This document shows, piece by piece, positions 34,189-41,468 of a DNA stretch of 41,468 bases. The stretch comes from Candidatus Dormiibacterota bacterium (GTDB lineage Bacteria > Chloroflexota > Dormibacteria > Aeolococcales > Aeolococcaceae): positions 1 to 41,468 of the forward strand of contig JAFARE010000031.1 of assembly GCA_019245575.1 (NCBI GenBank), given 5' to 3'. The notes beneath the pieces were generated by a model that worked only from the letters and a program-made list of their open reading frames with translations, had not been told where the DNA came from and searched no databases. The first letter of the stretch is position 1. The number at the start of each line of letters is the position of its first letter. The position numbers were made by a program, and so were the translations under genes.

Positions 34189-35650
34189 GCGCGGACAGCT
34201 CAGCTGCCTGCGCCGCCTCCAGCTCCTCCCACAGCGCATCGGGCTGGCTTTCCGTCGCGCGCACGTGGCCAAAGGCCACGCGGATCACGTAGCGATCTCG
34301 CACGCGCGTGTGCGACAGGAAGAAGCGTCCTGCCTCGTTGACCCTGCGCATCACCCGCTCACTGAGCGCGTCCAGCTGGCTCTCGTCAGTGACGCCGCTC
34401 GGGTGGGCGCGCAGGCACACGACGCTCAGCGGCGCGGGCGCCATCAGCTCCCAGCGCGCGCTCGCCTCGACGAGCGCAGCCAGCCGCCGTGCCATCTCGC
34501 AGTGCCGGCGGATCAGCTGCACGATCCCTTCTCGGCCGAAGCGGCGCAGAACCAGCCACAGCTTGAGCGCACGGAATCGCCGCCCCAGCGACATGCCGTA
34601 ATCCATGAGGTCTGGTGCGTCCTCCGGCGCGCGCGCGTCGCTGCGCAGGTACTCGGGCACCAGCGAGAAGGCGGCGCGGAGCACGTCGGGACGGCGCGTC
34701 CAGAGCACGCTGCAGTCGATCGGCGTGAAGAGCCACTTGTGCGGGTTGACCACGATCGAGTCACCCCGTTCAGCGCCACCGAGCACCCAGGCGAGCTCGG
34801 GGACGATCGCCGCGGCGCCACCGTACGCCGCGTCGACGTGCAGCCACACGCCATGCTCCCCGCACACGTCTGCGACGTCACGCACCGAGTCGACGCTCGT
34901 GGTCGAGGTGGTTCCCACCGTGGCGACCACCGCCATGGGGCGCACACCGGCTGCCACGTCTTCCTCGAGCGCACGCCGCAACGCCCCCGGGTCGATGCGA
35001 TACGCATCATCCACGGCGATGCGCCGAACGCCGCGCGTGCCGAGCCCCAGCACCAGACAGGCCTTGTCGACGGACGAATGTGCCTCGGCCGACGCGTAGA
35101 CGCGCAGCTGGGGCAGATCGTTCCTGCCGCTCATGCCGGCGTCGCGGATGCGCAGATCCGTCAGCGACTCGCGGGCCGCCGCCAGCGCGTACAGCGTGCT
35201 GGACGACGCGGTGTCGTTGATGACGCCGAACAGCGGCTCGGGCAATCCCAGCAGCCGGCGCAGCCAATCGACGACGACCTGCTCCAGCTCCGTCGCCGCG
35301 GGGGAGGTGCGCCACAGCATCGCGTTGACGTTGAACGCCGCTGACAGCATCTCTCCGAGCACGCCCGCAGCCGAGCTGCTCGACGCGAAGTACGCGAAGA
35401 ATCCGGGCGAGTTCCAGTGCGTCGTGGCAGGAACAATGAGACGGTCGAGGTCGGCGAGCACCGCGTCGAGGTCTTCTGCAGTGTCGGGCGCGTGTGCGGG
35501 CAGCTGCTCGCGCAGCCAGCCCGGCGGGGTTCGCGCCAGCACCGGATGTTGTTCGATGTCGCGCAGGTATGCGGCCATCCACTCCGCCACGCGCTGCGCG
35601 GCGGCCTCGAACTCGTCGACGCGCATGTCGCCGAGGCTGGGATCGGGCAT
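34127..35650 (-). CDS. PLP-dependent aromatic-L-amino-acid decarboxylase family protein
   Basis: 507 residues, group II decarboxylase. The PLP lysine is K305 in NPHKWLFTP, the cofactor-stacking histidine is H191 in AEAHSSVDKA, and the cofactor aspartate is D273 in HVDAAYGG. The N-terminal THWNSPGFFAYFAS and the MLWRTSPAATELE segment match the tyrosine/tryptophan/DOPA decarboxylase family rather than glutamate decarboxylase. It should produce an amine from an amino acid; the exact substrate cannot be read. The last ~25 residues are Ala/Ser/Pro-rich and overlap the 3' end of the PrmC-like gene. The gene is divergent from the citrate synthase fusion with 30 bases between the ATGs. Confidence 0.88.
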   Translation of the reverse strand: MPDPSLGDMRVDEFEAAAQRVAEWMAAYLRDIEQHPVLARTPPGWLREQLPAHAPDTAEDLDAVLADLDRLIVPATTHWNSPGFFAYFASSSSAAGVLGEMLSAAFNVNAMLWRTSPAATELEQVVVDWLRRLLGLPEPLFGVINDTASSSTLYALAAARESLTDLRIRDAGMSGRNDLPQLRVYASAEAHSSVDKACLVLGLGTRGVRRIAVDDAYRIDPGALRRALEEDVAAGVRPMAVVATVGTTSTTSVDSVRDVADVCGEHGVWLHVDAAYGGAAAIVPELAWVLGGAERGDSIVVNPHKWLFTPIDCSVLWTRRPDVLRAAFSLVPEYLRSDARAPEDAPDLMDYGMSLGRRFRALKLWLVLRRFGREGIVQLIRRHCEMARRLAALVEASARWELMAPAPLSVVCLRAHPSGVTDESQLDALSERVMRRVNEAGRFFLSHTRVRDRYVIRVAFGHVRATESQPDALWEELEAAQAAELSALSASGAPTPPASRPASPSSI

Positions 35651-35660
35651 GGGCTGGCGA

Positions 35661-35670
35661 ACTGTAGACT
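35661..35670. promoter_or_regulatory. Divergent -10 elements sharing TA (decarboxylase / citrate synthase fusion)
   Basis: ACTGTAGACT, of the form ANNNTANNNT. Plus strand TAGACT (35665-35670) is 10 bases before the ATG at 35681; minus strand TACAGT (35666-35661) is 10 bases before the ATG at 35650. They share the TA at 35665-35666 and predict starts about 23 bases apart with leaders of about 4 bases each. Confidence 0.5.
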
Positions 35671-35680
35671 GACCGGCGCG

Positions 35681-37264
35681 ATGACCGTATCGCTGTCTGT
35701 CGCCGACCTGATGCACAAACCCGCGGTGGTCGTCAGCGACGGCGTCACCCTCGCCGCCGCCACGAAGGTGCTCGACGAGGCCAATGTGGGCGCCGCCGCG
35801 GTGCTTGACAGCGCCGAGCACCTGGTGGGGATGGTGAGCGAGCGCGACCTGCTGCGGTCGGTGGGCCATGGCATCGACCCGGCGACGGCGCCGGTGGCCG
35901 ACGTGATGACGCGTGACCCGGTGACGCTCTCCATCGACGATCCGGTGGCGAAGGCGATGGAGATCTTCCGCGAGCGGCGCTTCCGGCACCTGCCCGTGCT
36001 GGATGGCGACCGCGTCGCCGGCATCCTGTCGATCCGCCACGTGGTGCGCGTGGCGCACATCGAGGACGTGCAGCCGGCTGGCTCGGCGCCGTCAGGTCTG
36101 GCTCCGCGCGGCCTCGAGGGAGTCGCGGTGGCGGAGACGTCGGTGGGGGACGTGCGCGGCGAGCAGGGGTTCTTCCACTACCGCGGATACAACGCCACAG
36201 AGCTGGCGCGGCGCTGCTCGTTCGAGCAGGTGTGGCATCTGCTCGTCGAGGGCGACCTCCCCGACGAGCGGCAGCTCAGCGACTTCACGGCGCGCGCAGT
36301 GGCGGCGCGCCGCCTTCCGGAGGGCATCGCCGACCTGCTGCGCGGCATCGCGGTGCTGCCCAACTACACGGCGCTGTCGGCGTTGCGCTCGGCGGTGTCG
36401 ATAACCGCGGCGGCGCTCGGCTCGCAGCCGACACTCGACCTGACCGCGGGGCAGGTCCGCACCGACTGCCTCCGCATCGCGTCGCTGGTGCCGGTGCTGC
36501 TCATGCGCTTGCACCGCCACCATCGCGGGCTGCCGCCGGTGGAGCCGGACCCGGAGCTGGGCTATGCCGCCGCGTATCTGCAGATGCTCACCGGCGAGCG
36601 TCCCAGCGACCGGGCTGCGCGCGCGTTGGAGCAGTACCTCATCCTCACCATGGACCACGGGTTCAACTCGTCCACGTTCACCTCGCGCGTCATCACGTCG
36701 ACGGGATCGGACATCGGCTCCGCGCTGACCGGCGCCATCGGCGCGCTGGCCGGACCGCTGCACGGCGGCGCGCCGTCGCGCGCGCTGGCCATGCTCGACG
36801 CCATCGGCACGCCGGACCGCGCCGAGGCGTACCTGCGCACGGAGATCCAGGCGGGCCAGCGCCTGATGGGGTTCGGCCACCGCGTGTACAAGACAGACGA
36901 CCCACGGTCAACGCTGTTGCGCGACGTGGCCACCGAGCTGGGGGGTCCGCAGGTCGAGTTCGCTCGCCATGTCGAGGCGACGGCGCTCCGCGTGCTCGAG
37001 GAGCTGAAGCCGGGACGGCGCCTTTACACGAACGTCGAGTTCTACGCCGGCGTGGTCATGAACAGCGTCGGGGTGCCGCGCGACATGTTCACGCCGACAT
37101 TCGCGTGCAGCCGCACCGTGGGCTGGACGGCGGCCATCGCGGAACAGGCCGCGAACAACCGCCTGATCCGTCCCTCCGCGCTGTACGTCGGGCCGCCCGC
37201 GCCACGCGAGCTGCCGGAGGGCTACGGCGCCGCGCTCGCGGCGTCGCATGTGACGACGCGGTAG
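35681..37264 (+). CDS. Citrate synthase with N-terminal CBS-domain pair
   Basis: 527 residues. Residues about 1-125 form a tandem CBS pair (LMHKPAVVVSDGVTLAAA, VGMVSERDLLRS, DVMTRDPVTLSIDDPVAKAMEIF, HLPVLDGDRVAGILS). Residues about 150-527 are a CitA-like citrate synthase with LTMDHGFNSSTF, GPLHGG (His361), GFGHRVYKTDDPR (His400) and NVEFYAG, where Glu453 takes the place of the usual catalytic Asp. From memory, Glu here also occurs in Bacillus CitA-like enzymes. It condenses oxaloacetate with acetyl- or propionyl-CoA; citrate and 2-methylcitrate synthases are hard to separate by eye. The CBS pair suggests adenine-nucleotide control of this entry step. Confidence 0.9.
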   Translation: MTVSLSVADLMHKPAVVVSDGVTLAAATKVLDEANVGAAAVLDSAEHLVGMVSERDLLRSVGHGIDPATAPVADVMTRDPVTLSIDDPVAKAMEIFRERRFRHLPVLDGDRVAGILSIRHVVRVAHIEDVQPAGSAPSGLAPRGLEGVAVAETSVGDVRGEQGFFHYRGYNATELARRCSFEQVWHLLVEGDLPDERQLSDFTARAVAARRLPEGIADLLRGIAVLPNYTALSALRSAVSITAAALGSQPTLDLTAGQVRTDCLRIASLVPVLLMRLHRHHRGLPPVEPDPELGYAAAYLQMLTGERPSDRAARALEQYLILTMDHGFNSSTFTSRVITSTGSDIGSALTGAIGALAGPLHGGAPSRALAMLDAIGTPDRAEAYLRTEIQAGQRLMGFGHRVYKTDDPRSTLLRDVATELGGPQVEFARHVEATALRVLEELKPGRRLYTNVEFYAGVVMNSVGVPRDMFTPTFACSRTVGWTAAIAEQAANNRLIRPSALYVGPPAPRELPEGYGAALAASHVTTR

Positions 37265-37353
37265 CGTCCGATCTGACGGCGCGTGCGAGTTGTTACCCGC
37301 TCGCGACCCTGCGGCTGGCATCCACAACGCTGTCGTAGCGCACACTGCGATGC

Positions 37354-37569
37354 GTGTCGCCCCACACAATCTGCCTCCGCGTCGCGCTGCTCATCAACGC
37401 AGCTGCCGGCTCGCTGGGCAGCCGTTTGAAGCGGGAGCGCGGTCAGGGCCTGGTCGAATATTCGTTGATCCTGATCCTGATTGCGGTGGTGCTGGTCCTG
37501 ATCGTCGGCGTCGTCGGCCGCCGTGTGGGCAACGACTTCTCCAACGTCAGCAGCGGCCTGGGAACGTAG
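37354..37569 (+). CDS. Flp/Fap-type pilin (type IVb prepilin)
   Basis: 71 residues from a GTG at 37354. A basic segment ends RLKRERG, followed by the prepilin signature QGLVEY with Glu at +5 after the predicted cleavage glycine (G30), then a hydrophobic helix SLILILIAVVLVLIVGVVG. A mature Flp pilin of about 41 residues would result. The leader of 30 residues is longer than usual, and the start is uncertain: only a weak CACACT box, 7 bases before the GTG, supports it. No tad/rcp/cpa assembly genes or prepilin peptidase are nearby, so this pilin is separated from its machinery. Confidence 0.75.
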   Translation: MSPHTICLRVALLINAAAGSLGSRLKRERGQGLVEYSLILILIAVVLVLIVGVVGRRVGNDFSNVSSGLGT

Positions 37570-37575
37570 CCGGCC

Positions 37576-38298
37576 TCAGCCCTCGCGCTCGTCGTCGTCG
37601 CGCAGCGTGGGGTGCTTGGTGACGTCGTCATCCTCGCGCTGAACCGGAGCCGTCACCTTCACCACGGGCGCGTTGCCCGCGCCCGGCCCCACACCGGACT
37701 CTTCGCGCCGAGTAACGGTGTCGCCGGCCTCGTCAGCCTGCACCTGCTCGTCGATTCCCTCCCTGGTGGAGTCGGGAGCGGCATCCCTGTCGCCGTGCTG
37801 CGCCGTGTCGTCTGGCATCGATGACACCGTAGCGGACGCGTACCGCCGCTCGCCGCGCAGATGCCACAGCACAGCGTGCGGCGCGAAGCGGTGCGCCAGT
37901 GAGGCTGCGATGGCGCTGGGGATGAGAAAGAGGATGAAGCCCGCCAGCGACAGCGTGACGATGCCGTAGACGGCGAACGTCAGCAGGCCGCACGCGAGCA
38001 TGCCGAGGGATGCCGTGCGCCGCACCGCTGCGATGTAGCGCTCCCGCCCGAAGCGTTCCGGAGGTCGCATCGCGGTGAGCACCGTCAGCGACGCTGTGTT
38101 CACGACAGCCGCGATGCCACCGGCGATGGCGCCGAGCTCAGCGCCGACGCCGGCAAAGGTGAAGATGAAGGTGACCTGCAGGGGGATCAGAAACAGGCCG
38201 TACACCGCTGCGTAGGCCGCGCCGGTCGCCGTTCCCAGCGCCACGCTCCATGCCGCTGCGCGCCACGCGATCCCCAGGTACACGCTGTTGAGGCGCAT
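37576..38298 (-). CDS. Membrane protein of unknown function
   Basis: 240 residues. About four hydrophobic segments occupy residues 15-150 (AAYAAVYGLFLIPLQVTFIFTF, AELGAIAGGIAAVVNTASLTVL, LGMLACGLLTFAVYGIVTL, AGFILFLIPSAIAASLAH). The C-terminal ~85 residues are soluble, polar and highly charged, ending DDDEREG, probably cytoplasmic and disordered. No family was recognised. A TATCCT box at 38360-38355 (minus strand) could start it with a leader of about 50 bases, downstream of the tRNA-Thr gene. Confidence 0.7.
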   Translation of the reverse strand: MRLNSVYLGIAWRAAAWSVALGTATGAAYAAVYGLFLIPLQVTFIFTFAGVGAELGAIAGGIAAVVNTASLTVLTAMRPPERFGRERYIAAVRRTASLGMLACGLLTFAVYGIVTLSLAGFILFLIPSAIAASLAHRFAPHAVLWHLRGERRYASATVSSMPDDTAQHGDRDAAPDSTREGIDEQVQADEAGDTVTRREESGVGPGAGNAPVVKVTAPVQREDDDVTKHPTLRDDDEREG

Positions 38299-38372
38299 GC
38301 CTCACGGCGTGCGCGGTGGCAGCGCTCGCTGCGAGTCGCCGGTCATCGCGGCAAAGGATAGACCGCGCACGG

Positions 38373-38447
38373 TGGAGCCGACGGGGAGATTCGAACTCCC
38401 GGCCAGCGGTTTACGAAACCGCTGCTCTACCACTGAGCTACGTCGGC
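38373..38447 (-). tRNA. tRNA-Thr (anticodon CGT)
   Basis: 75 bases including an encoded CCA. Acceptor arms GCCGACG and CGTCGGC pair, with T as discriminator. The anticodon stem GCGGT/ACCGC encloses the loop TTCGTAA with anticodon CGT, reading ACG threonine codons. The T-arm GGGAG-TTCGAAT-CTCCC is perfect. It is transcribed away from the secreted-protein gene at 38502. Confidence 0.97.
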
Positions 38448-38482
38448 GCGCGATCGGCGTGACGCGGTGTGCCGGTCCACCA

Positions 38483-38489
38483 TATCGTA
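38483..38489. promoter_or_regulatory. Shared bidirectional -10 element, tRNA-Thr / secreted protein
   Basis: TATCGTA, of the form TANNNTA. Plus strand TATCGT predicts a start near 38495, 7 bases before the ATG at 38502. Minus strand TACGAT predicts a start near 38477, 30 bases before the tRNA. The two starts are 18 bases apart, the same spacing as at the EamA/MocR pair. Confidence 0.45.
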
Positions 38490-38501
38490 GCGGGTGCTCT
38501 C

Positions 38502-39047
38502 ATGAGCCGCGCCGGAATCCTCGCCCTGCTCGCCGCCTTCGTCGTCGGTGTCGGCGTGCTTGCGTGGCTGGGGCCCGGCAACGGCGTGCATTCGCTGACC
38601 ACGCCCCCGCCGGCGACGCCGACACCGCGGCCGCACGTCCCCTGCGAGGTGGTGCTCACGGGAGACGTGAAGGACTGCGGGATCCCGGTTTCGGACCCGG
38701 CCACGCGGAGTGCATGCGTCGCCGCTGGGAACGTGCTGCGCGCAACGATGCGCCTGCGCGGGAACGCGCGCGACTACGTGCTGTCAATCGCGATGGTCGG
38801 CTGGTATCACGGCGCATCCACGTACCAGCTCTGGCCGTGGGGTCAGACGAGCCTCACGGCACCCGATGTGCCCAAGGTCGCGTTGCAGTTCGACAGTGGC
38901 GCCATCTGGGAGTCGAGCGATGGGAGCATGACGGTCGCCGCCGGGGGACAGTCGGGCACGCTGGATGCGCGCCTTGGCTACGTCAGCGGACTCCCCGAGG
39001 CACCGCTCGGCCTCCTGACACTCAGCGGCAGCTGGAGCTGCGTCTAG
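38502..39047 (+). CDS. Membrane-anchored or secreted protein of unknown function
   Basis: 181 residues from the ATG at 38502. The N-terminal ILALLAAFVVGVGVLAWLG is a signal anchor, followed by a short Thr/Pro-rich linker (about 35-50) and an extracytoplasmic domain with four cysteines (HVPCEVV, KDCGIP, SACVAAG, WSCV), which may form two disulfides. No family was recognised. Its stop shares four bases with the converging Eis-like gene (CTAG at 39044-39047). Confidence 0.7.
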   Translation: MSRAGILALLAAFVVGVGVLAWLGPGNGVHSLTTPPPATPTPRPHVPCEVVLTGDVKDCGIPVSDPATRSACVAAGNVLRATMRLRGNARDYVLSIAMVGWYHGASTYQLWPWGQTSLTAPDVPKVALQFDSGAIWESSDGSMTVAAGGQSGTLDARLGYVSGLPEAPLGLLTLSGSWSCV

Positions 39048-40222
39048 AAGTGGTCGGGCATCCAGACGGGACGGCGCTCAATCAGCTCGTCCATCCTTCG
39101 CAGCGATTCATCGTCCCCCTCCATCAGGCCCAACCGCGGTCCGTCGGCGGCGCGCAGCGTGCCCGCATACCACGCCGAGAACGCAGAGATCCCGCAGCGC
39201 ACGTGCGCGTCGCCACCACCTGGCGTCGCGGTGGCGCGTCCGTCCGACACCTCGAGCTCAAAAGGCTCCGTCGCGTCGGTTGCCGGGTCTGCGACCTCAA
39301 TGCATACGCGTCCTGACGTGGCCGCCGCCCAGCCGCGCGCCTGCACCGCACGGGGCACGTCGACGATTCGCTGCATCCAGCAGATGCCGCCCTTGGTTGT
39401 GACCGACTTCGACGCGTCGGCGAGCACGTACAGAAGGTCATTGCGACTCTGCAGGCAGGAGTGAAAGGCGATCTCCTGGTGCAGCGACTCGTTGCCGGCG
39501 AGCACAGCGAGCAATCCGCGCAGCGCGTTGCTGGTCGCGGCCACGAACTCCTCGACGGCGACGTGGCTGTCAGAGGTGTATCGGTATCGCGTGTACCCCG
39601 TAAGCCGCCCTCGCTCGGACCATCCGTGGAGAAAGAGATGCTCGGGCGGCGCGTCGAAGCCCGCCTCCACCGCGGCCCACCAGTCGGGGCGATCCAGGGG
39701 ACCGTCCCAGCGCGGCAGGAACTCGCGCCGCATCGCCTCGATGTCAGCAGCCGGTGGCTCGGCAACGGGCTCGCCTTCGCCGCGCAACGACGACAGCGCC
39801 GCGGTGCGAACCTCGTGCTGCAGCGACCGGTCGACCACCTCCCAGCCCCACCGCCGGTAGAGGCTGACGGTCGCGGCGTAGAGCGGCGCGACAGCGCCAC
39901 CGCCGTCGCGCGCCACGCGCACCAGGTCGCGCATCAGCGCGCCCGCAACCCCGCGGCGCCGCCACATCGGGCTCACCGCCACGCCGACGACGCAGTCCGC
40001 CGGCACGCTGCGCCCGCCGTAGAACTGGCCGGCACGGATCAGCGCATACATGCCCACCGCCTCGTCGCCCATGCGGGCCATGCGAAAGCGCACGTGCGGA
40101 CGCGATGCCGCGACCCAGCGCTCGGAGCGTTCGCGCGGCGCGCCGAATCCCTGCGAGTCGAGGTCGATCAGCCGCTCGTAGTCGGCGTCGTTTCGCGGGT
40201 CATCGATGACGAGCTCGGGCAT
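39044..40222 (-). CDS. Eis-like GNAT N-acetyltransferase
   Basis: 392 residues, the usual length of the Eis family: tandem GNAT regions and a C-terminal SCP2-like domain. The first GNAT has the acetyl-CoA loop VAVSPMWRRRGVAGALM and SLYRRWGWEVV, whose tyrosine aligns with the general-acid Tyr of mycobacterial Eis. The protein ends in DHF; in Eis the C-terminal Phe carboxylate is the general base, so the terminal Phe fits. Family members acetylate aminoglycosides, polyamines or peptides. The natural substrate here is unknown. It stands 36 bases after the PspA gene on the same strand. Confidence 0.88.
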   Translation of the reverse strand: MPELVIDDPRNDADYERLIDLDSQGFGAPRERSERWVAASRPHVRFRMARMGDEAVGMYALIRAGQFYGGRSVPADCVVGVAVSPMWRRRGVAGALMRDLVRVARDGGGAVAPLYAATVSLYRRWGWEVVDRSLQHEVRTAALSSLRGEGEPVAEPPAADIEAMRREFLPRWDGPLDRPDWWAAVEAGFDAPPEHLFLHGWSERGRLTGYTRYRYTSDSHVAVEEFVAATSNALRGLLAVLAGNESLHQEIAFHSCLQSRNDLLYVLADASKSVTTKGGICWMQRIVDVPRAVQARGWAAATSGRVCIEVADPATDATEPFELEVSDGRATATPGGGDAHVRCGISAFSAWYAGTLRAADGPRLGLMEGDDESLRRMDELIERRPVWMPDHF

Positions 40223-40258
40223 GCGCCGCAGGCTCGCACAATCGCTGGAGGAGACGTT

Positions 40259-41029
40259 TCAGCCCGCGGCGGGCCCGCTGTCGTCATCCTGTGGCGCCGC
40301 TTCCAACCGCGCCGCCGGCGTCGCCGGCCCCAGACCCAGCTCCTGCTTCATGGCGGCGAGGCGCTGGTCCACCGTCTGGCCGATCTCCTGCGCGCGCACC
40401 TGTGCTTCGATCGCCTCCACGCCGCCGGCGCCGAGCCGCCCCAGCACACCCGAGTCGGCCAGCTCGTTGACCGCCTCGGCGCGCGCCTGCGTGCTCAGCA
40501 TCTTGTCGCGCGCGCGCTCCAACAGCAGCTGCACCTCATCCATCTCCTTGGAGATGCCGGCGGTGGTCTCACCCGCGTGCACGGTCGCCTTGGCCGCGCT
40601 GTACTGCGCTTTCAGCGTCTCCTTCTGCGTGCGCATCGCGGTGACGCGCGCCTGGAGCCGCTCTCCCGCGACCTGCAGGTTCTCGCGCTGATGGGTGAGC
40701 GCGTCGATCTGCAGGCGCAGTCCCTGCAGCTGCCCTTCGACGAGCTCGCTCTGCGTCAACGCGCTGGCGGCCACCTCTTCGCGGTCCTGCTCCAGCGCGC
40801 GCCGTGCCAGGCCCTCGAGCCGGGTGCGGTTGGACTCGATCTGCCGCGCCTGGATCTCAAGCTGCTTCTGGGCGGTGACGACGTCGGCGATGCCGCGGCG
40901 CACGCGCTGCAGCGCCTCCAGCTGCTTCTCGTACGCGAGGTCGAGCGCATCCCCCGGGTTCTCGAGGTTGTCGAGCGCCCGGTTCGCCCTGGCCCGGAAG
41001 ACCAGCTTGGCTCGCTGCCAGAGTCCCAC
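40259..41029 (-). CDS. pspA: PspA/IM30 family protein
   Basis: 256 residues, almost entirely helical coiled coil. The N-terminal amphipathic helix (GLWQRAKLVFRARANRALDNLENPGDALDLAYEKQLEALQ) is the family hallmark and binds stressed membranes. The following heptad-rich stretch (about 45-200) would form the ESCRT-III-like rod, and the C-terminal ~50 residues are looser. It maintains the inner membrane under stress. The start is a GTG at 41029. The gene is divergent from leuS. No PspB, PspC or PspF gene is near, consistent with PspA systems outside the proteobacteria. Confidence 0.9.
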   Translation of the reverse strand: MGLWQRAKLVFRARANRALDNLENPGDALDLAYEKQLEALQRVRRGIADVVTAQKQLEIQARQIESNRTRLEGLARRALEQDREEVAASALTQSELVEGQLQGLRLQIDALTHQRENLQVAGERLQARVTAMRTQKETLKAQYSAAKATVHAGETTAGISKEMDEVQLLLERARDKMLSTQARAEAVNELADSGVLGRLGAGGVEAIEAQVRAQEIGQTVDQRLAAMKQELGLGPATPAARLEAAPQDDDSGPAAG

Positions 41030-41073
41030 GACCCAATTGTCGGGGTTCGTGAGTGGTTTGAGACCTGTCTGGC

Positions 41074-41079
41074 TACCCT
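41074..41079 (+). promoter_or_regulatory. -10 element of leuS
   Basis: TACCCT on the plus strand, 9 bases before the ATG at 41089, giving an expected leader of about 3 bases. It lies in the same GCTACCCTG context as the LigC-like promoter at 25661. Confidence 0.42.
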
Positions 41080-41088
41080 GTAGGCGCG

Positions 41089-41468
41089 ATGGAGCAGCCC
41101 AGTCCCGCCGGCGCGGTGGCCGAACCCCGGCACCTCCCGCCCTACGACCCGGCCGCGGTTGAAGCCAAGTGGCGCCGCATCTGGGACGAGCGTGGCGACT
41201 ACCGGGTCGACCTCGACGAGGCGGAGCGTCCCTTCTACAACCTGATGATGTTCCCCTACCCGTCGGCGGAAGGGCTGCATGTGGGGCACATCATTCCCTT
41301 CGCGGGCGCGGACATCTATGGGCGGTGGCGCCGGCTCAAGGGCGACGACGTCTTCGAGCCGATGGGGTTCGACGCCTTCGGCATCCACTCCGAGAACTAC
41401 GCGCTGAAGATCGGCGAGCATCCCGCGATCGTTATGCGCCGCGCCGTCAACAACTTTCGAGAGAACCA
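41089..41468 (+). CDS. leuS: Leucyl-tRNA synthetase, N-terminal part (runs off the window)
   Basis: 126 complete codons are visible from the ATG at 41089 to the window edge, with no stop. The N-terminus has YDPAAVEAKWRRIWDERG, then FYNLMMFPYPSAEGLHVGH, containing the class I HIGH-type motif as HVGH, and FEPMGFDAFGIHSENYALK with GEHPA, all characteristic of LeuRS. The enzyme charges tRNA-Leu. The leader is very short, and no Shine-Dalgarno sequence precedes the ATG. Editing and anticodon-binding domains lie beyond the window. Confidence 0.95.
   Translation, partial: MEQPSPAGAVAEPRHLPPYDPAAVEAKWRRIWDERGDYRVDLDEAERPFYNLMMFPYPSAEGLHVGHIIPFAGADIYGRWRRLKGDDVFEPMGFDAFGIHSENYALKIGEHPAIVMRRAVNNFREN

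Noticed and set aside
39461..41083. A 540-codon plus-strand frame opposite the Eis-like and PspA genes
   Set aside because: Both minus-strand genes have clear family features; the opposite frame is a shadow.

Overview
The window is GC-rich chromosomal DNA packed with ordinary metabolic genes. There is no rRNA, phage, insertion sequence or CRISPR array, and no gene-free stretch longer than about 300 bases. Gene content points to a high-GC free-living bacterium of the Chloroflexota / Candidatus Dormibacterota / Actinomycetota neighbourhood: OpcA, a fused transaldolase-glucose-6-phosphate isomerase, a RskA-type anti-sigma factor, an AceE-type E1 and a small LigC-like DNA ligase. This placement is inferred from gene families, not from a marker-gene tree.

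Layout. 1-5331: a cysteine/transsulfuration pair (cystathionine beta-synthase, cystathionine gamma-lyase/synthase) followed on the same strand by aceE. 5404-8919: a membrane-anchored degenerate kinase and alpha-glucan phosphorylase. 8998-20734: pentose-phosphate metabolism. Rpe stands alone, a soluble orphan histidine kinase diverges from it, and a tightly packed seven-gene minus-strand operon runs tkt, tal-pgi, gnd, zwf, opcA, pgl and a DUF72 gene. 20850-24453: tRNA-Arg, an ECF sigma/anti-sigma pair, and a secreted repeat protein ending in a C39-like peptidase domain. 24558-28580: a lipoprotein, a BON-domain protein, a LigC-like ligase, a large inverted-repeat element, a DedA-like protein and an EamA transporter. 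28601-37264: a MocR-type regulator, a methyltransferase, an aldehyde dehydrogenase, a polysaccharide deacetylase, a PrmC-like methyltransferase, a PLP decarboxylase and a CBS-citrate synthase fusion. 37354-41468: an orphan Flp pilin, a membrane protein, tRNA-Thr, a secreted protein, an Eis-like acetyltransferase, PspA and the start of leuS.

How the genes work together. The 6.7-20.7 kb block could run a cyclic pentose-phosphate pathway. Glycogen phosphorylase releases glucose-1-phosphate, Zwf/OpcA, Pgl and Gnd oxidise glucose-6-phosphate, Rpe, Tkt and Tal rebuild fructose-6-phosphate, and the Pgi half of the fusion returns it to glucose-6-phosphate. Ribose-5-phosphate isomerase and phosphoglucomutase are not in the window.

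The least expected signals are: (i) compact divergent promoters in which two opposite -10 boxes share bases, of the forms TANNNTA and ANNNTANNNT, at four divergent gene pairs, with many genes placed as if read from leaderless mRNAs; (ii) a perfect 21-bp inverted repeat enclosing a branched, hairpin-rich 102-nt core between two convergent genes; (iii) a CBS-domain/citrate synthase fusion; (iv) a pseudokinase with an outward Pro/Thr-rich tail; and (v) a secreted protein made of two copies of a roughly 237-residue repeat module joined to a C39-like domain.
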